Shown here: one piece after another, positions 1 to 12,612 of the stretch | Position numbering within the stretch: position 1 is the stretch's first letter | How the letters are laid out: every line of letters starts with the position of its first letter | From: Vitis vinifera | Taxonomy: Eukaryota; Streptophyta; Magnoliopsida; Vitales; Vitaceae | DNA length: 64,000 nucleotides | Direction of reading: 5' to 3' | Assembly (NCBI RefSeq): GCF_030704535.1 | Contig: NC_081816.1 | Location: 15,426,001-15,490,000 of the forward strand | Position numbers and translations under genes: made by a program | The notes under the pieces: model-generated | What the model was told of the DNA's origin: nothing | Seen by the model: the letters and a program-made list of their open reading frames with translations, nothing else | Databases searched by the model: none

Positions 1-522
1 TAGTAGGTACTTGAGAATTGCTATCACTCAACAAATTCTCAAAGAACTCTACCTCTCTTGATTCAATTATCACATTAGACTCCAAGTCTAATAGCCTATA
101 TGCTTTGCTATTTGAGGCATAGCCTACAAATGCACACTTTATGGCTCTTGGACCCAATTTTGTTTTATTTGGATCCGTTTTCTTGCAATAAGCAAGACAC
201 CCCCACACTTTGAAGTAACCTATATTAGGCTTCCTTCCTTTCCATAACTCATATGGAGATTTCTCATTTTTCTTCATAGGAATTCTATTCAAAATATGGC
301 AAGCAGTCAACAAAGCTTCACCCCACAAATTGAAATTCAATTTAGCATGCAATAACATAGTATTCACCATTTCCAAGAATGTTCTATTCTTTCTCTTCGC
401 TATGCCATTGTGTTGAGGTGTATAAGGTGTGGTGCACTCATGTATTATGCCATATTCTTCACAAAAAGAATTGAATTCACTAGAGAAATATTCACCACCT
501 CTATCACTTCTAAACACCTTAA
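1..522 (-). pseudogene. Ty1/copia integrase fragment (runs off the left edge)
   Basis: Read on the minus strand, this stretch gives a stop-free frame with the copia integrase core and its C-terminal neighbour. It begins with KVFRSDRGGEYFS, continues through PQHNGIAKRKNRTFLEMVNTML and LWGEALLTACHILNRIP, and reaches the GPRAIKCAFVGYASNSKAYR block that normally follows integrase in copia polyproteins. Integrase would insert the element's cDNA into the host genome. The frame is open at the window edge, so reverse transcriptase probably lies outside. It belongs with the gag piece at 537-889 and the LTR at 910-1,567. The zinc knuckle, protease and N-terminal integrase are missing between gag and this piece, where a short AT run (about 522-536) sits. 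Confidence 0.85.
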
Positions 523-536
523 TATATATATATATT

Positions 537-889
537 TTAGTTAATTTTCAACTTCGGCTTTGTAAACTTGTTTTCAAGAGCCTCCCAAATCTCCCTTGCG
601 GAATTGGTGTTGGTGTAGAGATCATATAGCCTATCGGATAAGGCGTTCAAAATATGACCCCTACATATGAGCTCATCTTCCTCCCTCTTCTTCCTTGCCG
701 CCACCACTTGAGGTGTGTCATTTTCCTTTGGTTCCGGTAACGGTGCCAAAGTAGGATCAAGGATGTAGAAAATCTTGAGTGCTATGAGAAGGAATCTCAC
801 CTTGTCTTGCCACCTATGAAGTTGGAACCATCAAAACGATCCAACCTCACAATGTCTTGGTTCATAATCTTGATAGTCTCTCCTTCCAT
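537..889 (-). pseudogene. Ty1/copia gag fragment, frameshifted
   Basis: The ATG at 889 opens a copia gag start (MEGETIKIMNQDIVRLDRFD, then GSNF). This is the usual short leader followed by the RFDGxNF substrate-like motif of plant copia gag. A one-base loss near 815-820 shifts the frame. The rest of gag then reads on in the next frame (WQDKVRFLLIAL, then EELICRGHILNALSDRLYDLY and AREIWEALENKF) before running into AT repeats. Gag would form the virus-like particle. The piece is too short for a full gag, and it is joined to integrase by an internal deletion. Confidence 0.8.
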
Positions 890-909
890 TGAAGAATAGA
901 GTCTTTGAT

Positions 910-1562
910 TGATAGGAAAAATTTGGATACAATGGAGAAAAGAAACACTCTCAAACACTCACTTTGATACAATAAAACTCTCAAAGTTACAAAATAAAAA
1001 CAAGAAGAAGAAGAACACAAGAAAGGCTCAAACAAGTTCTTGGAACTTTGTCCAAAGACTCTATTTCCTTCCACCTCTAGAAATCTTTAGGGAACTAATG
1101 GAAATAGTCTTGGGATTGATCAAGCCTTTTCACTTTTCTGCATAAGATTTCAAAAAGAAGAAAAGTCATATTAAGCACTCTTAGGGTTGAAAAATGGTTA
1201 CAAGGATGAGAAAAACCCATTGTCTCCCTCAATCTCTTCATCTTTGTAACATTCAAAAAATTAAATCATATGTTTAATTCACACATTAAACATGATTTAA
1301 TCTCAAATGTGTAACTCTCTTACATTTAACCTCTTAAGTTTTATAAAGTTACAAAGATGAGAAGACTCATTGTCTTCCTTAACCTTTCAAGTTTTGTAAC
1401 ATTTCAAAACTTAATCATATGTGTAAATACCTCTTAAGTTTTGTAACATTCCAAAACTTAATCATGTGTTTAATTCACACATTAAAAGTGTAACCCTTCT
1501 TACACTTTATTTTCAAAAGTTATTTTTCAAAAGTGTAACTCTTCTTACACTTTATTTTTAAC

Positions 1563-1567
<5 letters not shown>
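910..1567 (-). mobile_element. 5' LTR of the minus-strand copia fragment
   Basis: On the minus strand the segment starts TGTTGGTT at 1,567 and ends ..CCTATCA at 910, directly before the gag leader. This gives TG...CA ends and about 658 bp. Its U3 side carries several degenerate copies of a ~100-bp unit containing a 'cttaagttttgtaacatt' and 'gtgtaactcttcttacact' theme (about 1,250-1,560). The tRNA-Met primer site expected just inside (TGGTATCAGAGC) is eroded at about 896-909, apparently with a 4-base loss. Boundaries are by eye. Confidence 0.65.

Positions 1568-1651
<84 letters not shown>
1568..1651. repeat. (TA)n microsatellite, about 84 bp
   Basis: This is an uninterrupted AT/TA dinucleotide run. 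It marks the junction between the minus-strand copia LTR on its left and the plus-strand copia remnant on its right. Confidence 0.97.
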
Positions 1652-1653
1652 CA

Positions 1654-3651
1654 TTGAGGACTTTCGCATGCATTGCATATGCTCACCAAAATGAGGGAAA
1701 ACTAGAGCCTCGAGCTAGGAAGTGTATATTTGTTGGTTATCCAGATGGAGTGAAAGGGTATAAGCTTTGGTGTCCTACCACTAAGAAGTGTTTTATAAGT
1801 CGGGATGTGGTCTTTAGAGAGTGTGAATTTCTGAAGGATGACAGAGAAGCTTCCATTAACAAAGAAAATGGAGAAGTCAAGGACAGGGTGGAGTTTTAGG
1901 TGGAGTTAAAAGCTAAAATTGATGAATCTAAGTTTGAAACAGAACCACAACAACATGACATTCCATTGGAAAATTATCAATTGACTAGGGATAAAGCAAG
2001 AAGATCAGTAAGACCTCCTCAGGGATTTGGCTATAATGATATGGTAGCTTACTCTCTGAGTATAGGGGAAGAATTGAGCTATGCAGAACCTAAAAATTAT
2101 TTGGAAGCCATTTCTTGCAAAGATTCTCCAAAGTGGATGACTGTTATGCAAGAGGAATTTGAATCACTGCTCGAAAATGGAACCTAGAAGCTTGTTGATA
2201 AGCCTAAAGGTTGTAAAGTAGTAGGATGAAAGTGGGTGTTTAAGAAGAAATTAGGAATCCCTAGTACAGAACCTGAAAGATTTAAGGCAAGATTAGTTGC
2301 CAAAGGTTATACACAAAGAAAATGAGTGGATTTTAATGAAAATTTCTCGCCTGTGGTAAAGCACACCACCATTCGGGTATTACTTGCTTTGGTGTCATTG
2401 TGAAATCTTGAACTTGAGCAAATGGATGTTAAGACGACATTCTTACATGGAGAATTAGAAGAAGAAATTTTTACGTAGCAGCCAGAGGGTTTTATAGTTA
2501 AGGGAAAAGAAAATCAAGTTTGTTTGCTTAATAGATCATTGTATAAGCTAAAACAATCCCCAAGGCAATGGTATAAATGCTTTGACAAGTTCATGACTAG
2601 TGTTGGATACTCAAGGAGTAAGTTTGACAGCTGTGTATCTATGAGAAGGCTAATAGATGGGGTTATGTCTATTTGTTATTATATGATGATATGTTATTGG
2701 CAAGCAATAGCATAACGAAGATAACTCATTTGAAGACAACTACAATATGAATTTGAGATGAAGGATCCTGGATGTACCAAGAAGATTTTGGGGATGGAGC
2801 TATACAGGGATGGGTCTATTGATATTTTGACAATCTCCCACAGAGATTATATTGAGAGAGTGTTGAACACATTTAACATAGGTGCTGCAAAGGTTGTTGA
2901 TACACCAATTAGAGCTCAATTCAAACTTTCTTATGATTTGTCACCAAAAACAGAATAAAAAATGCAAGATATGTCTAATGTACCATAAGTTAATGGCATA
3001 GGAAGTATTATGTATGCCATGGTCTGCACAAGACCTGACATAGCCTATGGTGTGAGTTTGCTTAGCTGTTATATGAGTAATCCTAGAAGGGATTATTGAG
3101 AGGCTTTGAAATGGATTTTGAGGCATCTTAAGGGTAATGCAAATTTTGGGCCCATATACCAAAGAAAGTAGATAATAACTGGTTCGATTGAAGGTTATGT
3201 GGATTTAGATTAAGCCAAGGACTTAGATGAGAGATGATTAATAATAGGTTATTTGTTTACGGTGTGTGGATGCATAGTAAGCTGGAAATCTACACTACAA
3301 AATGTTGTGGCTCTCTTTACCACTGAAGCTGAGTATGTATCAATTATAGAAGCCACTAAAGAAACTTTATGATCAAAAGGTCTAGTATTTGAATTAGGAA
3401 TGAATTAGAGAAAAGTAACGGTTTTCTGTGATAGCCAAAGTGCTATTTGTTTGACAAAGAACCAGGGTTTCCATGAGAGGACTAAATACATAGATGTGAG
3501 ATTCCACTTCGTAAGGGATATCATGGAACAAGGATTGGTAAATGTCAACAAAATTTCAATCAAGGATAATCCAGCTAATATGCTTACAAAACCAATTCCA
3601 AATGTCAAGTTTAAGCAATGCTTGAATTTGATAAATATTGGAGTTGTCTGA
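1654..3651 (+). pseudogene. Decayed Ty1/copia pol remnant (late integrase, RT, RNase H)
   Basis: Successive frames give copia pol in order. First comes the post-integrase block (GKLEPRARKCIFVGYPDGVKGYKLW at 1,690-1,770). Next is the RT entry (KWVFKKK, RFKARLVAKGYTQ near 2,230-2,320) and RT motif A (EQMDVKTTFLHGELEEE near 2,415-2,465). KLKQSPRQWYKCFDKFM follows near 2,545-2,595. RNase H remnants (DSQSAI-like and RTKYIDVRFHFVRDIMEQ) lie at 3,430-3,540. In-frame stops break it repeatedly, and the YVDD box near 2,680 is frameshifted. It cannot encode active enzymes. The 5' half (LTR, gag, protease, most of integrase) is absent, so this is a 5'-truncated relic abutting the TA repeat. Confidence 0.9.
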
Positions 3652-3723
3652 TAATAACAACGAACGTACAGTGGAATCAATCCAGGATGAGCTTGGTTTC
3701 TTATTTGGTGCCAAAGTGGAGAT

Positions 3724-4138
3724 TGTTGTGATGTGGCACAAAAATAAAATACACATGCCCAACACATGAGATAGCTTTGTTGTGTGTGTGCCCTCTCTGA
3801 AAAATATTCTTTATTTTGTTTCCAGCTTGAAGGTTGTTGTAATAGGCTTTTATTCAGTGTGACGCAAGTGTAAGAAAAACAGAGTTTCACAACTAGGTTT
3901 TCTAGTGCTTTGTTTTAAGCCAAAAACAGGGCTGAGTACGGGTTATGCTGTAATATTTCTCACCATTTTTTCTCTCTAGTAGGTTGGTTCTTCTATTGCT
4001 CCCATGGATGTAGGCTTGAATAAGTTGAACCACATAAATCTTGTGTCATGCTCTTTGTCATTTGCTTTTCTTTCTCATCAGATCATTGATTGTTTATTTC
4101 TTGAGAAGCATCATTTTCTTGTTAGTTTTTTAACAATT
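3724..4138 (+). mobile_element. 3' LTR of the plus-strand copia relic
   Basis: A purine-rich tract (AAAGTGGAGAT, 3,713-3,723) follows the RNase H end and is directly followed by TGTTGTGATGTGG at 3,724, a typical polypurine-tract/LTR junction. A GGATGTAGGC...AACCACATAAATCTTGTGT stretch at 4,006-4,045 resembles the R/U5 part of many plant copia LTRs. The right end is uncertain. I place it just before the duplicated segment starts at about 4,140. Confidence 0.6.
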
Positions 4139-5395
4139 TTGTACATGGAGCTCATGGGATTGGATTTGCTAGTAGACACCTCTTTCTCACACTATCACAC
4201 TAAGCTTTCTTTATTCTCTTCGTGGAAAAATGTTTCTCTCATATACAATCACCCTCAACTTTATTTTATTTTCTTTGTGGAAAAAATTAGAAAGAGGTTA
4301 TCACTACCACCACCCATGACACTAGCATCATTTTAAACAATACCCCCTATTAAGGTGCTCAAAGTGGTTTACATGTGCCACATAATTATGGACATGAGTC
4401 AACAACCTAGCAACTAATGAATTAGAGGTTATATTCATTGCTTAGAGGAACTCGGTCACATAACCATAAAAATGAAGTCATTCTTATTATGACTCGCGTA
4501 ATGAGAGAAGACTCCCTCGTAATTATTGTGGCTACACAACCCCCATCACATAATTCATGTATTGTTAATTATAAGGATATAACTGACATCTTATACCTTA
4601 ATACTATAATTAATGGACATATTATGCATTTTCATTGAAACGAATGTCCCAAAAACTAATATTGTAATAAGTGCATGATATATATAATTTGATCAACTTA
4701 TATTCTAACTACTCTTAAAGTGAAGAACAACCTTGTCACCTATAAACAACACCACAAGAGATGTGATAACATTGAGTATTATTAAAGTTAAAGAAACTTT
4801 CCTTAAGAGGTAGGTGAAACTTTTTTCACTCTTTATATGTTATTCTTTCTAATCATTCATGATTAACTTGACCATTAGTAAGGAATTAAACACTCTAATC
4901 ATGTGTGTGTAGAACACCTTATTGGAGGGATATTCCAAGATTCATATTACAAGACAATTAGATGGTGAAACATATTGGCACAATTTGTGGGAAATTTCAA
5001 AATCCATTTAGCAACTATGGGGTAAACTTGAACTAATTGTTGATGACCATAGGGAGACAGTTTTCAACTAGAAGATTCTAGGAACAATTGGAAAGACTCA
5101 ATTGCAAAAGGGAAGAGATGCCCTGAAGGATGGAGGAGTTGAAAAGAAGAAATGAAACCCAAGCATAAGAAAACGCACAACTAAGTAAACATTTAAACAA
5201 TGTTAGCCATCATTCTAGTCCTTGACCCTTTAAGAGAAATAGGGCTAATGAACATAATCAGTTTTACAGAAAGGTCATGAGTGAGGCTTCACTAAATCAA
5301 AATGATCCTAATCCAAAATAGATTGGAAACACCAATCATTATTGGCATTGGAACCACTAGCCTTTCATGCCTTACGAGGAATCACCTCAATCTTT

Positions 5396-6966
5396 TGTTG
5401 GGATTAAGTCCTTAAAAGCAAGACATGATGTAACAAAGTTAGACTTAACTGTCCCTTTAGTGTATTGACAGTTATTTGAGCATTCAGTTCATGTCTCTTA
5501 CATTGTACATGATTTGGGTGCATTAAGAGTTGCATAGAAGATACAAGTCATGAGTTCCTTGTAAGTAGATAAGTTTTTCATAGTTGGTTCATGGATTTAA
5601 GCTATCCAATAGAGACTATAATGCACCACCTCCTAATTGGAGGAATGACTTGTCTTGGTCATTAGGATGGTTTTCCCATGGTGAGTGTACTAGTGTATGT
5701 GATGCACACTGAACAGGACCTACAACGAATCATAACGCAATGATATCAATTGTCATGATTCACCAAGCTACTATACTACATGTACTCTCAACCTCGAGGA
5801 TATTAAGTTTGTGTCAAAATCAATAGGAGGCTTTGACTTATGAGTGAGACCCTAAAGCAGTCACATATTTCTATAGATTGGGTCACTATTGATGAGGGAT
5901 GGTAGCAACAAATATTCTCAATAGAGGCACCATGATATCTCATGGGATTGAGACAATGTGTCTTCTTGGATGATCCAAAAGACATGTGATCATGAAATTT
6001 GTAGGCACAATAATTCCTTTAATGGAAATTGACATATGCTTATTGGAGTTAAGATATATCATTTGATCACATAATAAGTAGGATCTAATAACTTAAGGAT
6101 TTGAGAAGTAATCTTGATAGGTGATAAAACTACCTTCTTAGATTATGGACACTAATTCATTGGCAGTTTACATGCAGTGGATAGTAGGTCATGGACCTGA
6201 GCACTTGGTGTCTCATTGTAATATACATGGGGTATTGGAGTGCAATTGACTCTCTATTGTAGGATGTTTAGTCAATTTTAGAATTTAATTCTAAGGGATG
6301 TTGACTCTCTATAGTATTCCTATAGGTACCAATGGTCCCGACTTTAAGCTCATACTCTTTGTTGGCATGACTTATGAGGGTTGGATGAGTTTTTAGTTCA
6401 CTTTTGTGCATAAGGACATTTTGGTAATTATGCAAGGTTGCACAAGGATAAGTGAGCAGTATCTCTTGATTGTGTTAATTGATTAATTAGGCCTTATATG
6501 GTTAATTAATCAATTAGCAACATTTTTGGGTTAGATTAAGTGACCCAAGCCCATGGTGGGCTTAAGTCCCTTAAGCCCAATAGGAAACCTATAAATACCC
6601 CTTTAGGGGTTAGAGTTTCTAAGTCTTGTCATTCTCCCCTTCAGTCTAGAGAAAGAACCCTAGCCTCTACCCTTGAGATCTCCACCATCTCAGTGCCTAG
6701 ACACAAAGAAGAATCATTGGGCAAAAGATCATGGTGTTTATGAGATCCATTATGACTTTAGAGTTATCTACATTAATTAGAATTGAATTAGGAACATTCA
6801 AATCAAAGGTACGTGACTTTATTCTCTAGATCTATGTTTTCTATGATATCTTTTTTTTTTAAATACCTATTTATCCACTAAAATAGATGTAGAGAGTCTA
6901 TGATAGATTTGCATGCACCCTACACAATTCAAGGCATAGGAACAAAGTAATCTAGGGTTCCCAACA
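5396..6966 (+). mobile_element. Solo LTR (1.57 kb), nested
   Basis: The segment has inverted ends TGTTGGGA...TTCCCAACA and a TATA-like CCTATAAATACCCC at about 6,588-6,601. CTTT flanks it on both sides (5,392-5,395 and 6,967-6,970), a probable short target duplication. It is homologous in reverse to 9,421-10,986 and to about 7,000-8,574, and directly to 24,391-25,995. No internal retroelement genes adjoin it, so it is most simply a solo LTR. Confidence 0.75.
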
Positions 6967-6999
6967 CTTTACTAGTGACATTCTAAGAGAAAAAACCCT

Positions 7000-8574
7000 T
7001 AAAGGGTTTGTGACCCCCCGATTTAACATGTTCAACGAAATTGGTGATCCTCTTGAGTGTATACTATTGGCATCTTAGATCTAAGCAACGTAAGTAATAC
7101 TAATTTTTTTAAAAATTGATATTTTAGGGTTAAAGTACTAACCTTTAGGTTTTGTTATTCCCAAACCTCAAATTCCAAATGTTGAAGACGACCTTGAAGT
7201 AGTTGAAAGTCTCGTAAACCCGCGATCTTCCTCCCGATGACTTAAACTTATTCTTGACACACTTTCGGTGGGAAGGAAAGGAGGGTGGAGGCTATGGCTC
7301 TCTTTCTCTCTGAATGGTGGAAGACAAAAGTTATGGAAACCCTAATTCCTAGGGGGTATTTATAAGGTTCCCAATTGGGTTTAAGTGACTTGAGCCCACA
7401 TGGGCTTAGGTCACTTAATCTAGCCCAAAATGGGTTCTAATTGATTAATTAACCCAATATATAGGGTCTACCAATTAATCAATTAACCTAATCTAGAGAC
7501 CTTATGTAATTACCAAAATGCCCTTTTATGCACAAAAGTGAACCTAGAGTTAATATGACCCTCATAATCCATGCCAACAAGGTATATGAGATCAAAGCGG
7601 AGACCATTGGGACCCATAGGAGTACTGGCTCCCTCATAATCCAATTTTGAAGTTGATTCAACATCTCACTATAGAGAGTCAACTAAACTTCAATATCCTA
7701 TGTAAATAACAATGAGACATTATATGCTCGGGTCCATGACCTGCTGTCCATTGTGTTCGATCTTCCCTCGAACTAGTGTCGATAGTCCAACAAAATGAAA
7801 GCTATCAGTCTTTCAAGACTACTTCTACTATCCTTGAGTTACAGATCATCCTATTGTGTATTCAATTGACATATCTTATCTCTCAAAGAGCCTATGTCAA
7901 GTTTCACTTAAGGAACTACTATAGCCATAGTTTCCATGAACACACCTCCTTAGGATCACCCAAGAAGATAGACTGTCTCAATCCCATTAGATATCAAGGT
8001 GCCTATATTGAGAATGCCTATTGCTACCGACTTCCATCAATGGTGAGCCAATCCATAGGGAATATATAATCAAATTACGATCTCACCCATAGGTCAAAGC
8101 CACTACTAACTTTAGCACAAATTTAATATTCTCTCAAAGTTGAGAAATGACACAATAAAACAACTTGGTGAAGTCATGACTACTTCACAACCTTAAGTCA
8201 TGACTCACCATAGGTCTTGTCCAATGTGTAACCATATACACTAGTGCACTTACCATGAGAAACCCATCCCGATAGCTAAGACCAACCATCCCTCCAATTA
8301 GGAGATGGTGCACTACAACCTCTAATGGGTTGCTTAGGCCTATGAACTAGTTGTGAACAAGTCATCTATTTGCAAGGAACCCATGACTTAGATCTTTTGT
8401 GCAACTCCTAATGCATCTAAGTCACGTACAATGCAAAAGATGTAGACAAGAATGCTCATAAAGTATAATAAATGGAATAAAGATAGATAAAAGTGAAACT
8501 GGAACATCATTAAATAAATAACGAATTCCAAATTTATTACATCATGTTATGCTTTCAAAGGCTCTATCCTAACA
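7000..8574 (-). mobile_element. LTR of the same family, minus orientation
   Basis: Read from 8,574 downwards it starts TGTTAGGATAGAGCC and closely follows the LTR that begins at 24,391 (both continue ACATGATG.TAATAAATTTGGAATTC). The TATA-like box lies on the minus strand at about 7,353-7,362. The 3' end toward about 7,000 is unclear because the family's usual CCAACA end is not visible there. It was probably the host of the nested LTR at 5,396-6,966. Confidence 0.65.
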
Positions 8575-9026
8575 TATACTACACATGAGACAAAATGATG
8601 ATACTAACATAGGATAAAAACTTGCTTTTATGTAAACTCTTTTCCTTTAGCTAATAAAGCCTAACATAGATATATTTACAACAACTTCTACTCAACTTAA
8701 TTTGGAATTACGTGCTACTTTTACTTCCCAATATACTCACTTCATCCAACAACAAAAAGAATTGGAAGCATACGTTTAAGTTTGTAAAGCCATTAAAGAA
8801 TCAATATGCATGTACATGCAATAATTTAATGTCGAGCTTTCCCATGTGCAAGGATACACAATGTAAGTGGTAGTTTCCTTTTAAAGAGGCATTGTCAAAA
8901 GGGCTTAACCTCTTTAGATCCCTCTCTATATCTCCACTAGCCACTATTGAAATATTATTTTCTAAGGTGAAAAAATGAACCATGCTTAAGGAAGATTTTA
9001 GATCTAGAATATCAAGAAAAACAACC

Positions 9027-9420
9027 CCTAATGTCTCTAATCCTTATGATTATTTGACCAAAGGTAGAAAGCTACCCAAATCGAGCCTTTCCCTAGGGCA
9101 ATCTAATTCAAACGACCCTTAGTGACCCAAATCCTTAAGAGCATTTGACTAAAGGTAGAAAACTACCTAAATTGAAGCTCTCCTTAGGACAACCTAATCT
9201 AAACGACTATTGGCAGCCTAAGCCCTTAAGGGCGTTTACCTTAAGTAAGATATGTTACATAGGTTTAGCCTATTCCTTAGGCAACCTAAGTCAAATATCA
9301 CATACTGGCCCAAACCCCTTAAAGGCATTCACTTAAGGGTAAAATACCGCTTAGATAAAGTCTCTCCTTGGAATGGTTTAATCCAAATAGCTCTTAATGG
9401 CCTAAATTGTTAAGAGTATT
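9027..9420. repeat. ~90-bp minisatellite, about 5 units (copy A)
   Basis: Degenerate units of about 88-93 bp share the theme 'ctaatggcccaaatccttaagagcatttgactaaaggtaaaa.actacctaa.tcaagcctctcctta'. Unit starts fall near 9,027, 9,116, 9,207, 9,300 and 9,390. The last unit is split by the solo LTR at 9,421 and resumes at 10,987. The counterpart in copy B lies at about 36,550-36,960. Confidence 0.8.
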
Positions 9421-10986
9421 TGTTGGGAACCTTGGATTACTCCTTTCTCATACCCTGAATCATGTAGGGTGCATGCAAATCTATCCTAGGCTCTCTAAAT
9501 CTATCGCAACGGATAAATAGGTATTAAAAAACAATATGGATACAGTAGAAAACATAGATCTAAAGAATATACCTTTGATCCGGATGTTCCCAAATCAATT
9601 CCAATCGATGAAGATAACTCCAAAGTCATAATTGATCTCAAAAACACCATGATCCTTTGCCTGATGATTCTTCCTTGTGTTTAACCACTGAGATGATGGA
9701 GATCTCAAGGGTTGAGGTTAAGGTTCTTTCTCTAAACTAAATGAGAGAATGACAAGACTTGGAAACCCTAACCCTTAAAGGGGTATTTATAGGTTTCCTA
9801 TTAGGTTTAAGTGACTTAAGCCCACCATAGGCTTGGGTCACTTAATCTAGCCCAAAAATATTTCTAATTGATTAATTAACCATACAAGACCCTAATTAAT
9901 CAATTATCCTAATCCAAACATACCACTCACTTATCCTTGTGCAAACTTGCATAATTATCAAAACGCCCTCATGTACAAAAGTGAACTAATAACCCATCTA
10001 ACCCTCAGAAACCGTGTCATCAAGGAATATGAGCTTAGAGTGAGGATCATTGGGACTCATCGTAGTACTGGCTCCCTCATAATCATATTTTGAAATTGAC
10101 TCAACATTTCACTACAGAAAGTCAACTGCACTCCAACACCCTATGTATATTACAACGAGATACCAAGTGCTCGAATCTATGACCTACTATCTATTACATG
10201 CATACTCGCCATGAATTGGTGTCCATAATCTTACAAGGTAAGGCTATCACCTATCAAGAATAACTTTCCAATCCTTGAATTACAAATCCCACTTATTATT
10301 GATCAATTGACATACTCTAACTCCATGGAGCATATGTCAAATTCCACTAAATGAATTACTATGACCCAAAATTTCATAATCATATGTCCTTTGGATCGCC
10401 CAAGGGAACACACTATCTCAATCCTATAAGATATCATGGTAGCTTTATTAAAAATACTTGTTGCCACCAACCTCCATCAATGGTGACCCAATCCATAGGG
10501 ATATATGACCACTTTAAGGTTTCACCCATAGGTCAAAGTCTTCTATTGATTTTGGCCCAAACTTAATATCTTCTCAAGGTTGAGAGTCCATGTAATATTA
10601 TAGCTTGGTGAATCAGGACAATTGATAGTCTTGCGTCATGATTCACCATAGGTAGTATCTAGTGTGTATCACATACACTAGTGCACTCACCATGGGAAAT
10701 TCATCCCAACTGACAAAACAAGTCATCCCTCTAATTAGGAGGTGGTGCACTATAGTCTCTACTGGATTACCCAAATCCATGAACCAACTATGGACAACTT
10801 ATCTACTTATAAGGAACCCATGACTTGTATCTTTTGTGCAATTCTTAATGCATCCAAGTCATATACAATGTAAGAGACATGAGTTGAATGCTCAAAACAA
10901 TGTCAATACACCGAAGGGATAGCAAGGGGATGATTAAGACTAACTTTGTTACATCATGTATTACTTTTAGGGGCTCAATCCCAACA
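9421..10986 (-). mobile_element. Solo LTR (1.57 kb) private to copy A
   Basis: It starts TGTTGGGAACC at 9,421 and ends ATCCCAACA at 10,986. GTATT (9,416-9,420) and ATATT (10,987-10,991) flank it as a 5-bp target duplication with one mismatch. Copy B shows the uninterrupted site 'gttaagagtacttacctaagg' at about 36,926. The internal TATAAATACCCC reads on the minus strand (about 9,780-9,791), so I assign minus orientation. No coding capacity is seen. Confidence 0.85.
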
Positions 10987-12612
10987 ATATTAACCTAAGA
11001 GTAAAATGTTGCTTGATTCAAACCCTAATTAGAGCTCAAATATGTGCTCCAAAGGCACATAAAGATTATAAATTATGCAATATGAGAAGCTAAAATCACC
11101 CAACTTCACTTAATTGATTCTAAGACCCCAACCACAAATTTTAATTCTATTTGGAAATTAATCTTAGGTTTAAGAGAGGAAGAAAATGTTTTTCACAAAA
11201 GTCATTTTTAACCATAGTGAAATAAGGGGTTAAATATGTATAAATGGAAGACTTAGAACTTATGAAGCATGAGGAACCTAAACAAAAGTAAAACAAGTCA
11301 TTAGATTGAATGTGAGGACATTCCTTGAGGGATTTTTGTTTGAACGTTGCTTGTTAGACTTTCAAATATTCCTTAAAAAAAATCCCAAGTTATTATTTTT
11401 TCATGTACTTCTCCTTGATCCACACCTAAAAACCATATTGTAGTCATTCCATAAACTTTAGTGACCTCAAACAAAATAGACACCTCAAACAACATCGACA
11501 ATAAAATAATTTGAAAATGTCTTAAAATTATTTTGAAGTCAAATTAATATGAATAAGACTCATGGAAGTATGTCATATCCTAATCAATAAAAAAATGAAA
11601 CAAAATTGCTACTTAGACGTTATACATCAATAAACATAACACGAACACCATGCATTTTCACCACAAGAGACATCCAATGCCTTAAATCTCATCAAAAGTT
11701 AGTACTATGAAACCTAAAGTGATGTAACAACCTATACAATGATTAGCTCTTATTCAAACTACCACTGAATGGAGTAGTGACCTTATTGCCGATAACAACA
11801 ACATAAGAGGTGTGATCACATCAAGAGTTAATGTTATAAAACCTAATGAAAATGTCCTTTAAAGGGAAGTGGAATTTATCCACTCTTTTGTCCATTATAG
11901 TCTATGATTATCTACAACTACCTTAATCATGAAAGAGGGATTAACCAATCTAGCCTCCTCACTCTAATGATGTGTGTATAGAAGAATTGATTGGAAAGAT
12001 CTTCTTAGAGTCCTATCTTAAGCCAATTAGAGGATGAAAAACCTTCATAATGTTAAATAAAGTTGGAAGTTGGAACTACTAGGATACAATTGAATTCATA
12101 TTTTCTTTTGTTGGATTCTTGCTTTCATTTTAAAATTTTAATGGTTTACAAAGAAATAAATATGTGAACAAAATTTTAAGGATCTATGAAGAAATAAATA
12201 TAAAGATGAATATTTATTATTCGTTGAAAGAGTTTCTCCAAATTTACAAATAATCTCTATAATGACATACTTTCTCCTATATAAATATTGTTTACTCTAG
12301 ATCTAACATATCATAATAACTTTTTATAATCTAACTATAATGTTAAGAGGAATCTATTACATATATAATATTAATATTTTCCCTAAACCAAGTAAGAAAT
12401 CACAATCATCTTGTTATAGGTATAATGTTCATGTTGTATCCCATTCTATTGTGAGGTCACTCAAAACACTCACTTAGACTCTCATATCAGGTTTGTATTT
12501 AATTTTGATACTGTTTATGTTACCTTGCTCCTTGTATAGATATTGTTGCTTTTAGCACAATTGGCGATCATGACTTTAAAACACATTTAAACATTTGAGA
12601 GCAGCTCATTAT

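Larger units (their letters stand above)
5292..8983. mobile_element. Nested LTR insertion private to copy A
   Basis: Copy A leaves alignment with copy B after 'gtgaggcttca' (about 5,290) and rejoins at 'cttaaggaagattttaga' (about 8,984). Copy B has these two joined directly at about 36,510. The ~3.7-kb insert holds two LTRs of one family in opposite orientation (5,396-6,966 plus, about 7,000-8,574 minus) with about 100-400 bp of other sequence on the outside. No pol gene is visible, so this is either a non-autonomous element or the remains of several events. Confidence 0.75.
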
